64,000 nt of DNA from Dechloromonas sp. A34 (GTDB lineage Bacteria > Pseudomonadota > Gammaproteobacteria > Burkholderiales > Rhodocyclaceae). The DNA lies in contig NZ_CP102486.1 in NCBI RefSeq assembly GCF_026261605.1, positions 682,001-746,000 of the forward strand, read 5' to 3'. Made by a program: the position numbers and the translations under genes. Shown piece by piece: positions 20,743-30,087 of the stretch (the stretch's first letter is position 1; every line of letters begins with the position of its first letter). The notes below the pieces were generated by a model. That model searched no databases. It was given only the letters and a program-made list of their open reading frames with translations, and was not told the DNA's origin.

Positions 20743-21945
20743 TCAGGCCTGCGGGCAGGCCTGAAACGCGGCCCGGGCGTCGCGCTTTTCGACCGCTTTC
20801 AGGGCCAGCAGCAAGACGGTGCCGACCACCATAACCCCGGCCGCGACATAAAGCCCTGCCGCGTAACTGCCCTGGCCGGCGGCCAGCCAGCCGGTGATCG
20901 CCGGACCGATGATCTGCGCGGCGCCGTAGGAGAGCGTCATCTTGCCCATCATCTTGGCCGGGCGGGTCGGGTAGTAGCGGCCGGCCATGGTCAGCACCAG
21001 GCTGACCATGCCGATGAAGGTGCCACCGAAGAGCAGCGCCCCGATCAGGGTCGCAAACAGGCCGCCGACCACCACTGGCAGCAGCATGCCGATGATCTGC
21101 AGCACGGCGGCCAGGATCAGGGCGTTGAGGTCGCCGGTCTTGCGGGCGATCAGGTCCCAGTTGAAACAGGCAGGCGCGGCGCCGATGCCGATCGCCAGGA
21201 AGGCCAGGTTGCCCTGGCCGGCCAGGCCCGGCAATTGATTGACGATGGCGACGATGAAGGTGGCGCTGATTACGTAGCCGAAGCCGGCGCAGAAATAGGC
21301 AGCCATGAAGAGTCGCATGAAGAGCGGGCTGGGCGGGTTGTCGGTCATCACCTGCCCGCTCTTGGTGACGCCGCTGGTATCCGGCGCCGGCAGCCAGCTG
21401 AGGGCGGGAATCAGCAGCAGGGCGCCGATGGCGGTGAAGGCGAACCACTGCTCGCGCCAGTCCAGCCAATGGCTCATCAGGCCGACCGCAGCGGCGCAGC
21501 CGGCGATGCCGATGCCGATGCCGGCGAAGTGGATGCCCAGTTCGCTGCGGTGATTGTGGCGGATCAGCCAGTTGAGGATCAGGCCGGTGCCGAGCAGCAT
21601 GCCGGCGGCGCTGGACAGCCCGGCGACGAAGCGCGACAGCGCCCAGACCGTGAGGTCGGTGCTCAGGCCCATGACCACGGTACTAAGCACGGCGACCACC
21701 ATACCGATCCGGTAGAGCTTGTCCTTCAAGACGAGGTCGCTGATCAGCGAGGCGATCAGGGCGCCGCTCAGGTAGCCGGCGTAATTCAGCGCCGCCAGCC
21801 AGCCGGCTTCGGCGATGCCCAGCCCGGCCTGCTGCTGCATCAGCGGCAGCAGCGGGGTGTAGGAAAAGCGGGCGACGCCGAGCACCAGGATCAGGCTGAA
21901 AATGCCGGCGCTCAACACCTTGAGGCGTTCTCTCTGTTGGCTCAT
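20743..21945 (-). CDS. YbfB/YjiJ-family MFS transporter
   Basis: A 400-residue integral membrane protein with about 12 hydrophobic segments, typical of major facilitator exporters of the YbfB/YjiJ type (LGVARFSYTPLLPLMQ, AALNYAGYLSGAL, FGYVISATFIV). Substrate unknown. It is divergent from a LysR-type gene, with a 99-base gap that contains a LysR-like inverted repeat, so that regulator probably controls it. Confidence 0.9.
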   Translation of the reverse strand: MSQQRERLKVLSAGIFSLILVLGVARFSYTPLLPLMQQQAGLGIAEAGWLAALNYAGYLSGALIASLISDLVLKDKLYRIGMVVAVLSTVVMGLSTDLTVWALSRFVAGLSSAAGMLLGTGLILNWLIRHNHRSELGIHFAGIGIGIAGCAAAVGLMSHWLDWREQWFAFTAIGALLLIPALSWLPAPDTSGVTKSGQVMTDNPPSPLFMRLFMAAYFCAGFGYVISATFIVAIVNQLPGLAGQGNLAFLAIGIGAAPACFNWDLIARKTGDLNALILAAVLQIIGMLLPVVVGGLFATLIGALLFGGTFIGMVSLVLTMAGRYYPTRPAKMMGKMTLSYGAAQIIGPAITGWLAAGQGSYAAGLYVAAGVMVVGTVLLLALKAVEKRDARAAFQACPQA

Positions 21946-22006
21946 GACGAGCTCCTTTTGCTTTGATGGACAGACGATATCTGCGGTAAGCTATCTGATC
22001 AAGTGA

Positions 22007-22021
22007 ATTGTCGAGAACAAT
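22007..22021. promoter_or_regulatory. candidate LysR-type operator
   Basis: Inverted repeat ATTGT-cgaga-ACAAT, fitting the T-N11-A rule for LysR regulators (T22008, A22020). It lies 24 bases before the lysR-type start and in the shared control region of the divergent MFS gene. Confidence 0.5.
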
Positions 22022-22044
22022 CAATTCTGTTTTGGAGATATGAA

Positions 22045-22902
22045 ATGGAACTCGTCGCCCTGCGTACCTTCCAGGCGGTGGTCGAAGAAGGCGGCATCCT
22101 CGCCGCCTCGCGCAAGTTGAACACTGTCCAGTCCAACGTCACCGGCCGCATTCGCCGGCTCGAGGATGAGTTGGGCACCGAACTCTTCTTCCGCAAGGGG
22201 CGCGGGCTGGAACTGGCGCCCTCGGGCCGCGTGCTGCTCGACTATGCGCGCCGCATGTTGCTGCTCGAGCGCCAGACCAGCGCCGCGGTCCGCCAGGTCG
22301 GCGAAAGCGTCGGCGAACTGCGTATCGGGGCGATGGAAACTTTTGCCGCCCTCTACCTGCCGACGGCCCTGAAGGCCGTGCGCGTCGGGCATCCGCGCCT
22401 CGAGCTGCGGGTGTCGACCGGAACCAGTAGCAAGCTGGCCGACCAGGTGCTGGCCCACAAGCTCGACTGCGCTTTCGTCGCCGGGCCGGTCGTCCATCCC
22501 GATCTGTGCTTCGACGAACTGGCGGTCGAGGAACTGGTGCAGATTTCGGCCGTCGGCAGCAACCCGGTCGAGCAACCGCTGATCCTGTTTCGCGAAGGCT
22601 GCGCCTACCGCACCCGGGCCCTGGCCTGGCAGCGCGCCACCGGCCACGCGGTGGCTGATGCCATGGAGTTCGGGACGCTGGAAGGCATTCTCGGCTGCGT
22701 CGCGGTCGGCCTCGGCTGGACCCTGATGCCGCGCCGGGTGGTCGAGCAGTCGGCGCATGCCGGCGAGTTGGTGGTGGTCGGCGTGCCCGACGAAATCGGC
22801 CGCGTGCCGACCGGCATGATTTCCCTGCGCGACGGGCCGCCGATGGGGGCGCTGAAAACCCTGGCCGAAGCGATTTCGGCGGCGGCCCGGCGGGCGGGCT
22901 GA
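22045..22902 (+). CDS. LysR-family transcriptional regulator
   Basis: A 285-residue regulator with an N-terminal winged helix (ELVALRTFQAVVEEGGILAASRKLN, RIRRLEDELGTELFFRKGRG) and a C-terminal ligand-binding domain. The N-terminus was set at the ATG at 22045, preceded by GGAG seven bases upstream, because LysR proteins begin just before the helix-turn-helix. Divergent from the YbfB/YjiJ MFS gene, which is its likely target. It is followed convergently by an EamA exporter. Confidence 0.93.
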   Translation: MELVALRTFQAVVEEGGILAASRKLNTVQSNVTGRIRRLEDELGTELFFRKGRGLELAPSGRVLLDYARRMLLLERQTSAAVRQVGESVGELRIGAMETFAALYLPTALKAVRVGHPRLELRVSTGTSSKLADQVLAHKLDCAFVAGPVVHPDLCFDELAVEELVQISAVGSNPVEQPLILFREGCAYRTRALAWQRATGHAVADAMEFGTLEGILGCVAVGLGWTLMPRRVVEQSAHAGELVVVGVPDEIGRVPTGMISLRDGPPMGALKTLAEAISAAARRAG

Positions 22903-22911
22903 GCCGGGCGT

Positions 22912-23757
22912 TTACTTCGCGGTTTTGCGGGCGGTGATCACCAGCGTGATGCCACCGAGGACGGCGACAGCGGCCAGGACCAGGCGCGGCGTGATCGCCT
23001 CGTCGAGAAAAACGCTGCCGCCGAGCGCCGCGATCACCGGCACGCTGAGTTGCACGGTTGCCGCGCTGGTCGCGCGCAATCCCGGCAGGGCGCTGTACCA
23101 CACCGCGTAACCGAGGCCGGAGGCGAGCGCCCCGGAGGCGATGGCATAGCCCAGGCCGACGACATCCATGGCGGCCTGCGGCAGCATGATCAGGCTGAGC
23201 GCCGCGACAAACGGCAGGGCGCGGATGAAGTTGCCGGCCGTGCTGGCAGTCGCGTCGGTGCTGCCGCGGCCGCGCAGCGAATAGACGCCCCAGGCGATAC
23301 CGGCGACGATCATCAGCAGCGAACCGGCGAGCGGCGGGGCGGACAGTCCGGGCAGCAGCAGGCCGACCAGCCCGGCTCCGGCGAGGATCACGCCGGCTGC
23401 CGGAACGACGCCGAGGCGTTCGCCACGCCACAGGCCGTAGCCGATCATGGTCGCCTGCACGGCGCCGAACAGCAGCAGGGCGCCGGCCGCCGCCGGCAAG
23501 CTGAGGTAGGCGAAGGAGAAACCGGCGGCATAGGTAAACAGCGCGAATGCCGAGCGCCAGCTACCGTGTCGGACGATCCCGCCGGCGCGCAGATGGACGA
23601 TCAGGCCGAGCATCAGCGCGCCGGCCGCCAGCCGTACCAGGGTGAAGCTGGCTGCGTCGATGTGTCCGCCGCGGAGCGCGATGCGGCAGAGCAGCGAATT
23701 GGCGGCAAAGGCGATCATCGCCACCATCGTCAGCAGCACGACCGTTGTCTTGTTCAT
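22912..23757 (-). CDS. EamA/DMT-family transporter
   Basis: A 281-residue protein of about ten membrane helices in two similar halves, typical of drug/metabolite transporters of the EamA type (AFAANSLLCRIALR, VLLGGITLVITA-like ending). The substrate is unknown; such proteins often export amino acids or metabolites. The stop is close to that of the convergent LysR gene. The following 182 bases to hsdR contain a G-rich run after the start but no gene that I can see. Confidence 0.9.
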   Translation of the reverse strand: MNKTTVVLLTMVAMIAFAANSLLCRIALRGGHIDAASFTLVRLAAGALMLGLIVHLRAGGIVRHGSWRSAFALFTYAAGFSFAYLSLPAAAGALLLFGAVQATMIGYGLWRGERLGVVPAAGVILAGAGLVGLLLPGLSAPPLAGSLLMIVAGIAWGVYSLRGRGSTDATASTAGNFIRALPFVAALSLIMLPQAAMDVVGLGYAIASGALASGLGYAVWYSALPGLRATSAATVQLSVPVIAALGGSVFLDEAITPRLVLAAVAVLGGITLVITARKTAK

Positions 23758-23939
23758 GGGGGTTTATCCGTGAGGGGGGGGGCTGGCGGATGCCGAACAA
23801 CAGCGGGTTGGGCGATCCGGCCGACTGCATCATACGCAATCGATTTATTGACTGACAACTGCGGGCGATGTGAAATCGATGGCGGCCATGGGAGCGATTA
23901 AATGGCGCCGAGCGTGCTACGCAGGCGGTTTGGAATTTA

Positions 23940-26900
23940 CTACGCCATCCATGCTTCGCCCAGGGCCTGCATCTGCCGCAACACCAACTCCACTGCCGCG
24001 TCCTGCTGGTCGGGCGGGTACTTGTACTTGCGCAGGATACGTTTCACCATCAGGCGCAGCTTGGCCCGCACGCTCTCCCGGGCCGACCAGTCCACGCTGA
24101 GGTTTTGGCGCAGGTTCTCGGTCAGTTCGTGAGCGATCTTCTTCAGGGTTTCATCGGACAGTTCGCGAACCGCCGATTCATTGTCGACCAAGGCATCGTA
24201 GAAACGCACTTCATCGTCGGTCAGCCCCAGTTCCTCGCCACGGTTGGCGGCCGCCCGGAACTTCCTGGCCATCTCGATCAACTCTTCGATGACCTGGGCC
24301 GTTTCGATGGCCCGGTTCTGGTAGCGCTTGATGACGTTGGCGAGCAGTTCAGAAAACTTCTTTTCCTGCACCACGTTGCCGGCAAAGCGGGTCTTGATTT
24401 CGCCTTCCAGCAAGCGCTCCAGCAACTCGACCGCCAGATTCCGCTCCGGCAGGTTGCGCACGTCGGCCAGGAATTCGTCATCGAGGATGCCGATGTTCGG
24501 CTTGTCCAGCCCCACCGCATCGAAGACATCGACCACTTCTTCGGAGACTACCGCCGAACCGATGATCTGGCGGATCGCCAGTTCGCGCTCCTCGTCACTA
24601 CGTTTCTGCGCACTGAGTTCCCGCTTGGTCAAAATGACTTTCACCGCCTGGAAGAAAGCCAACTCTTCACGCACCGCCTTGGCTTCATCCAGCGTGCAGC
24701 ACAGCGTGAAGGCCTTGCTCATGGCCAGCGCCGTGTCGGCAAAGCGCTTCTTGCCGTCTTTCAGCCCCAGCACATGGTTGGCAGCACCCGCCAGCCGTTT
24801 GTGGCCGGCGCACAGGAAATCGCTGTAGTCGAAGCCATGCAGCAGGCCGCGCAGGATGTCGAGTTTCTCTGCCAGTACGGCGTAGGCTTCGGCGGCATCC
24901 ACCGTCGGCCGGCCGCGTCCGTTGCTGTTGGTGTACTCCCGCAAGGCGCTTTTCAGCTCGTTGGCGATGCCGATGTAGTCCACCACCAGCCCGCCCTGCT
25001 TGTCCTTGAACACCCGATTGACCCGAGCGATAGCCTGCATCAGGTTGTGGCTCTTCATCGGCTTGTCGACGTAGAGCGTATGGACACAGGGCGCGTCGAA
25101 GCCGGTCAGCCACATATCGCGCACGATGACGATGCTTAACGGATCGGCCGGGTCCTTGAAGCGCTTCTCCAGCCGCTTCTTGATCTGAGCACTGTAGATA
25201 TGCGGCCGTAGCAGCGCCTTGTCGCTGGCCGAACCGGTCATCACGATCTTGATGGCGCCCTTTTCCGGGTCGGCATCGTGCCATTCCGGCCGTAGCTTGA
25301 CGATCTCGTTGTAGAGATGGACGCAGATCTCGCGGCTCATGGCGACGACCATCGCCTTGCCGCTCTGCGCCTGGTTGCGTTCCTCGAAGTGGGCGACCAG
25401 ATCACCAGCCACGCTGGCAATGCGCGGCTCGGCGCCGACCACCTTTTCCAGCGCCGCCCATTTGCTCTTCAGTTGCGCCTTCTGGCTGTCTTCCTCGTCC
25501 TCGGCCAGCTCGTCGACCTCATCGTCGATCTGCGGCAGCTCTTCCTGCTTCAGCGACAGCTTGGCCAGGCGCGACTCGAAGTAAATGGCGACCGTCGCCC
25601 CGTCTTCCTTGGCCTGCTGCATGTCGTAAACGTGGATGTAATCGCCGAACACGGCGCGGGTGTCGCGGTCCTCGGACGATACCGGCGTACCGGTGAAGGC
25701 AACGAAGGTGGCATTGGGCAGGGCGTCGCGCAAATGCTGGGCATAGCCGACCTGATACCGCGCCCCATACTCGGCCAGCGGTTCGGCCACGCGTAGTTGA
25801 TGGTCATCATTGGTGGCCACGTTATGCCCGGGTAACACGTTCATGTAACGTTCAATGGGCGCCTTAACAGTTTTCAGCTTGGCCTCGAAACCGTACTGCG
25901 TCCGGTGCGCCTCGTCGGCAATCACCACGATGTTGCTGCGCTCGGAAAGAACCGGGAAGCTGTCCTCATCCTCGCCCGGCATGAATTTCTGAATGGTGGC
26001 GAACACAATGCCGCCAGATGGTCGGTTGCCCAGTTTGGCGCGCAAGTCCTGCCGGGTGTTGGCTTGCACCGGCTGCTCGCGCAACAAATCCTGGGCCAGC
26101 GAAAACACCCCGAACAACTGCCCATCCAGATCGTTGCGGTCGGTGATGACGACGATGGTCGGGTTCTCCATCGCCGTTTCCTGCATCACCCGTGCGGCGA
26201 AGCAGGTCATGGTGATGCTCTTGCCGCTGCCCTGCGTATGCCAGACAACGCCGCCCTTGTGCGTGCCACCGGGGCGCGAAGCCACCACCACCTGGTTGAT
26301 CGCCGCCCGCACCGCATGGAACTGGTGATAACCGGCAATCTTCTTGGCCAGCCCGCAGTCATCCTCGAACAGCACAAAGAAGCGCAGGTAATCGAGCAGT
26401 TGCGCCGGCGCCAGAACGCCGCGAATCAGCGTTTCCAGCTCGTTGAACTGACCCAGCGGATCGAGCGTCAGGCCATCGATCGTCCGCCACTGCATGAAAC
26501 GCTCGGCATTGCTGGACAGCGAACCCAGCCGCGCCTCGCTACCGTCCGAAATGACCAGCAGCTCGTTGTACTGGAACACATCGGGGATCTGTTCCTTGTA
26601 GGTCTGGATCTGGTCGTAGGCTTTCCAGATATCGGCCTTCTCGTCGGCAGGATTCTTCAGCTCCAGCAGCACCAGCGGCAGTCCGTTCACGAACAGGATC
26701 ACATCCGGCCGGCGGGTGTGGTGCGGGCCTTTGATGGAGAACTGATTGACCGCCAGCCAGCGGTTCTTGGCTGGATTGCTCCAGTCGATCAGGCGAACGA
26801 AATCACCGCGCGTTTCGCCCTCTTTCTGGTATTCCACCGGCACGCCGCCAACCAGCAATTTGTGGAAATGGCGATTCGCCGAAAGCAAAGCCGGGATGCC

Positions 26901-27122
26901 GAGATCAAGCACCTGCTTCAAGGCATCTTCTCGGGCGGCAGTCGGGATGTCCGGGTTTAGCCGGTGGATGGCTTCGCGCAGACGAAACGGCAGCAGCACC
27001 TGCTGATAACTGGCGCGTTCGGCGCTATCGCCATCCGGGGCGATGTCCGGACCGAAGAGCGTGTCGTAGCCGGCGTCGGTCAGCCAGCCCAGCGCTTCCT
27101 GTTCGAGTTGCTCTTCAGTCAT
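23940..27122 (-). CDS. hsdR: type I restriction endonuclease subunit R
   Basis: Motor and nuclease subunit of a type I restriction-modification complex; it translocates and cuts unmodified DNA. From the [14 protein letters not shown] start it has 1060 residues. Visible motifs are the RecB-like nuclease core [11 protein letters not shown], Walker [11 protein letters not shown], the DEAH box [11 protein letters not shown], motif III FTGTPV and motif [14 protein letters not shown]. An in-frame ATG five codons upstream and another further out are alternatives; none has a strong RBS. Last gene of the hsdM/hsdS/accessory/hsdR block. Confidence 0.95.
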   Translation of the reverse strand: MTEEQLEQEALGWLTDAGYDTLFGPDIAPDGDSAERASYQQVLLPFRLREAIHRLNPDIPTAAREDALKQVLDLGIPALLSANRHFHKLLVGGVPVEYQKEGETRGDFVRLIDWSNPAKNRWLAVNQFSIKGPHHTRRPDVILFVNGLPLVLLELKNPADEKADIWKAYDQIQTYKEQIPDVFQYNELLVISDGSEARLGSLSSNAERFMQWRTIDGLTLDPLGQFNELETLIRGVLAPAQLLDYLRFFVLFEDDCGLAKKIAGYHQFHAVRAAINQVVVASRPGGTHKGGVVWHTQGSGKSITMTCFAARVMQETAMENPTIVVITDRNDLDGQLFGVFSLAQDLLREQPVQANTRQDLRAKLGNRPSGGIVFATIQKFMPGEDEDSFPVLSERSNIVVIADEAHRTQYGFEAKLKTVKAPIERYMNVLPGHNVATNDDHQLRVAEPLAEYGARYQVGYAQHLRDALPNATFVAFTGTPVSSEDRDTRAVFGDYIHVYDMQQAKEDGATVAIYFESRLAKLSLKQEELPQIDDEVDELAEDEEDSQKAQLKSKWAALEKVVGAEPRIASVAGDLVAHFEERNQAQSGKAMVVAMSREICVHLYNEIVKLRPEWHDADPEKGAIKIVMTGSASDKALLRPHIYSAQIKKRLEKRFKDPADPLSIVIVRDMWLTGFDAPCVHTLYVDKPMKSHNLMQAIARVNRVFKDKQGGLVVDYIGIANELKSALREYTNSNGRGRPTVDAAEAYAVLAEKLDILRGLLHGFDYSDFLCAGHKRLAGAANHVLGLKDGKKRFADTALAMSKAFTLCCTLDEAKAVREELAFFQAVKVILTKRELSAQKRSDEERELAIRQIIGSAVVSEEVVDVFDAVGLDKPNIGILDDEFLADVRNLPERNLAVELLERLLEGEIKTRFAGNVVQEKKFSELLANVIKRYQNRAIETAQVIEELIEMARKFRAAANRGEELGLTDDEVRFYDALVDNESAVRELSDETLKKIAHELTENLRQNLSVDWSARESVRAKLRLMVKRILRKYKYPPDQQDAAVELVLRQMQALGEAWMA

Positions 27123-27228
27123 GCTCAAAACACCCATCGTCGATTTGCGTTTAAACACTTAACGCATTGATTTTTAATGAACGCCATGCAGGAGAACTTC
27201 TGAAGAAGGTTTTGCGTTTAAGCACCCG

Positions 27229-28637
27229 TTAAGCCCAGAACGGCAGGTAACGGGCATAGCGAGTCGACGACGTTTCTGACTCGTCAGGTTTGATCAGCCC
27301 GGCATCCTTTGTGGCCCCAATGACTTGAGAAGCAATAGCCGCTTTCGATTCAGGCAGGCGGAAGCGTTCACGCAAGCTTTGGTTCGACATTCGCTGGTTG
27401 CTGACGTACTTCAAGCAGCAATGCTGATAACAGGCCCGGGTACGGTCGGCCTTGCTCATCTCGGCAAAATCCTGATGCGCAAATAGCACCGCTGTCGTAC
27501 GGGTATCGCCAATTCTGAAATCCGGCGCAGGCAGTTGAAAAACCTCGGCAGCACTTACAACCTTGTCGATGCCACTACCTTTTTCCTCGCAAATCCCCAT
27601 GCGGCGCATCAACTCAGCCAACCGTTCATTGCGTGAGCGGTATTCGTCGATGAATCGTTCGACCTTGATCGGGGGAAGCCCCGGATTCGAAACCTCCAAA
27701 CGGTCGGAATACATCTCGATCATGACCGATCCACCGGTTGCCAAAAAATCTTGATGCACCAGCCCATTGGCGATCAACTCCCGAATCGCCTGACGGGGAA
27801 ACATCTTGACCTCTTCACGCACCACCTGTTCGACAAATCTGTTTTGAGGCGCCGAAGAGTGGACAAAATCGATCAGGTTTTCAAAACCAACGGCGTATCC
27901 CTTGGCCCCCAACTTGTCTTCGCGGGTATTCAATTTGTTGGGGCCGTCGTAAATCACAACCCGAGGTGCTTTTCTCGCCAGTTCGGGCGGGAAGGCATCC
28001 AGTCGTTTCGCAAGCAAAATGGCCGCAAGATTCGAGATGGACCATCCCCCGATACGACTCTCAATCAGGCGTTCCTGCTGCAACCGCGCTAACACCCCAT
28101 CTCGGCTGGTCGGGTAAGGCAAGTTCATCAACTCGAAGAACGACTGCGTGTCGAGCAACGCCACCACGTCATCGGCGGATGCATTTTCCTTGGCAAGTTG
28201 CTCAAACCAGTCTGCCTGCCCCTCGGCAAAAATGCGTTTCAGAAAATCAGGCGTCATCGTAACCAGCTCTTCGCCGGCCCTCATCCAATAAGCCCCTTCG
28301 TATGCAAGTGGTGTTCCCACCGGGCGCGGGGAATCTCAAAAACAAGCACCCTGCCATCAGGATGCCCGAGTTCCGTGATTTCAACCCGGAACCTTAAGGA
28401 CTCAAGAATCTTGCCCTTGATATCTCCAATATTCTGGTAGGACTGCGTTCCAACAACTCGGCGAGGGGGTTTGTCGCTTACCCCAAAAACCAGAAAGCCC
28501 CCACCTTCGTTCGCCAAAGCAGCGCAATAGCGCATGAGCTTTGTCATATCGAACTGCTGCTTGGCTTCCTTGAATTCCAGATGCTCGTCTTCTGGCACCC
28601 CTGCCAGCCAGCGATTGAGAGTCTCCATCGAGATCAT
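27229..28637 (-). pseudogene. AlbA_2-type putative ATP-binding regulator in the hsd locus, frame broken once
   Basis: The first frame (28637 to about 28320) encodes the N-terminal AlbA_2 (Schlafen-like) domain: EDEHLEFKEAK, CAALANEGGGFLVFGV. A second frame continues the protein (GTPLAYEGAYWMRAGEELV, then IRELIANGLVHQDF, a GHKL-like EKGSGIDKV segment and a winged-helix-like tail). One missing G near 28318-28324 joins them and gives 469 residues, a normal length for this family. Such genes are common accessories of type I RM loci; their role is uncertain. A GGGGGG run sits before the ATG at 28637. Sequencing error is the likelier cause of the break. Confidence 0.82.
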
Positions 28638-28764
28638 TTGAAGCCCCCCGAAGTCGATTTGTATAGAAAGTTCGTATTTTTATACATGTTGCGGCCGACA
28701 TGTATAGAAAACCCCGGAATTACCAAGGAATGCTGCGACAAGCCCCTAAACGAAACACGTCTGA

Positions 28765-30087
28765 TCATGAACCCACCTCTTCAAGCATCGCCTCGGCCTC
28801 CGGCAGGCGCAACTGGCCGGAGATCAGGCGGGGAAGCAGGGTGTCGCGGAGGGTGGCGAGGGTTTGGGTTTGTTTTTCGTTTTCGAACACACGCTCATGA
28901 ATCGGTGCGACCGTTTCATTAAAGAGGTCGAGTGCAGCCTTGTCAGGACGAATTACATGCAGGCGCTTCATGTCAGCTACGGTGACGTGGCCTAGCCCGG
29001 TCGTTTGCTTGTTGCGCGCCAGTTCGGCAAACACTGGGCGAAGGTGTTTTAGCATTTGCAGGACAAACGAACGCTCTTTAGCAGCATGAGGTATCACACG
29101 AAAAATATGTTGATTCAGCCATGCTTGACTGTGCTGCCAGACAAAGCTATCTATTGATGTGTCCGGGTTGCCCGACCATGAGAACAAAATATCGCCTGTC
29201 TCTATGCGATATTTCTCAGGCATCGCAACGTCAGAGTACGCAGTCTGCGACGTCACTCCAGATTTAAGCTCCGCAATCTTGATAATTGGCAAACCACGGC
29301 GCTCTGAATTCGGCTCAAAAGCCTTGTAAGCAGCGCCATTGATATACGTCGCCCAGTCGTATATCGGACAAGTTCCCCAACCCTTCGGCACCAAGCCCAG
29401 TTCCGATTCCTCGAAGCTGTAAGGAAAGAGCGCGGCGGTGGCTTCGTCCATGCCTTCCGGGGCGCGGCCTTGTTGTTTGGCGTGGACGGGGTCGAAATCG
29501 ACAAACCACGATTTGAACAGCGCCTGAGCGATGGCTTCGAGCGTGGCATTGGTTTCGCCCAGGAGGGCGATGCGGTCGTCGAGACAGCACAGAAAATGAA
29601 CGATTCGCTCTTGCTCAGCAATACTTGGTACAGGTGTCGGAATTTTCTCGACTACCGCTCGTGGTGCGATGTTTAGCTGAACAGCTCCTTGCGAAGCATT
29701 CACAAGTTCAGATTTTCCTTGCGGCGACAATAAAAAGTAGTAGAGAAATCGCGGCAGGAGAACATCGTCCTTGGGTCGAAGTATCAACAGAGCTTGGCTG
29801 ATGAGTCCAAGCGGATGCCCTTCCTCTATTACCGAAATCCGACCAACGGTTCCAGAGCAGCTAACGATCAAATCGTTCTGTTTAACTGCAAATCTCTTCA
29901 GCTCGTTGAACTTCTCTTGATCAACAAAAAACCGAAAATTACGATGCCCGTCAATTGCCTGCTGCTGTTCATAAACAGGTATTCCTTCTGTTTTTAATTC
30001 TTGTCGTTTAAGAGCAGAACCAAATGGGCCTCGGATATAGCCTTTATCGGATAACAGGCTACCGAGCGGAGCTGAATCAAAACTCAT
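28765..30087 (-). CDS. hsdS: type I restriction-modification specificity subunit S
   Basis: Determines the DNA sequence recognised by the HsdM2S methylase and the HsdR complex. The 440-residue protein has two target-recognition domains separated by a conserved helical spacer (ERIVHFLCCLDDRIALLGETNATLEAIAQ, then LFKSWFVDFDPVHAK), and a similar helical segment at the C-terminus (FNETVAPIHERVFENEKQTQ). The target-domain stretches at about 29000-29380 and 29590-30070 are visibly AT-richer than their flanks, consistent with shuffling of specificity by horizontal exchange. The start overlaps the hsdM end by 11 bases. Confidence 0.94.
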   Translation of the reverse strand: MSFDSAPLGSLLSDKGYIRGPFGSALKRQELKTEGIPVYEQQQAIDGHRNFRFFVDQEKFNELKRFAVKQNDLIVSCSGTVGRISVIEEGHPLGLISQALLILRPKDDVLLPRFLYYFLLSPQGKSELVNASQGAVQLNIAPRAVVEKIPTPVPSIAEQERIVHFLCCLDDRIALLGETNATLEAIAQALFKSWFVDFDPVHAKQQGRAPEGMDEATAALFPYSFEESELGLVPKGWGTCPIYDWATYINGAAYKAFEPNSERRGLPIIKIAELKSGVTSQTAYSDVAMPEKYRIETGDILFSWSGNPDTSIDSFVWQHSQAWLNQHIFRVIPHAAKERSFVLQMLKHLRPVFAELARNKQTTGLGHVTVADMKRLHVIRPDKAALDLFNETVAPIHERVFENEKQTQTLATLRDTLLPRLISGQLRLPEAEAMLEEVGS

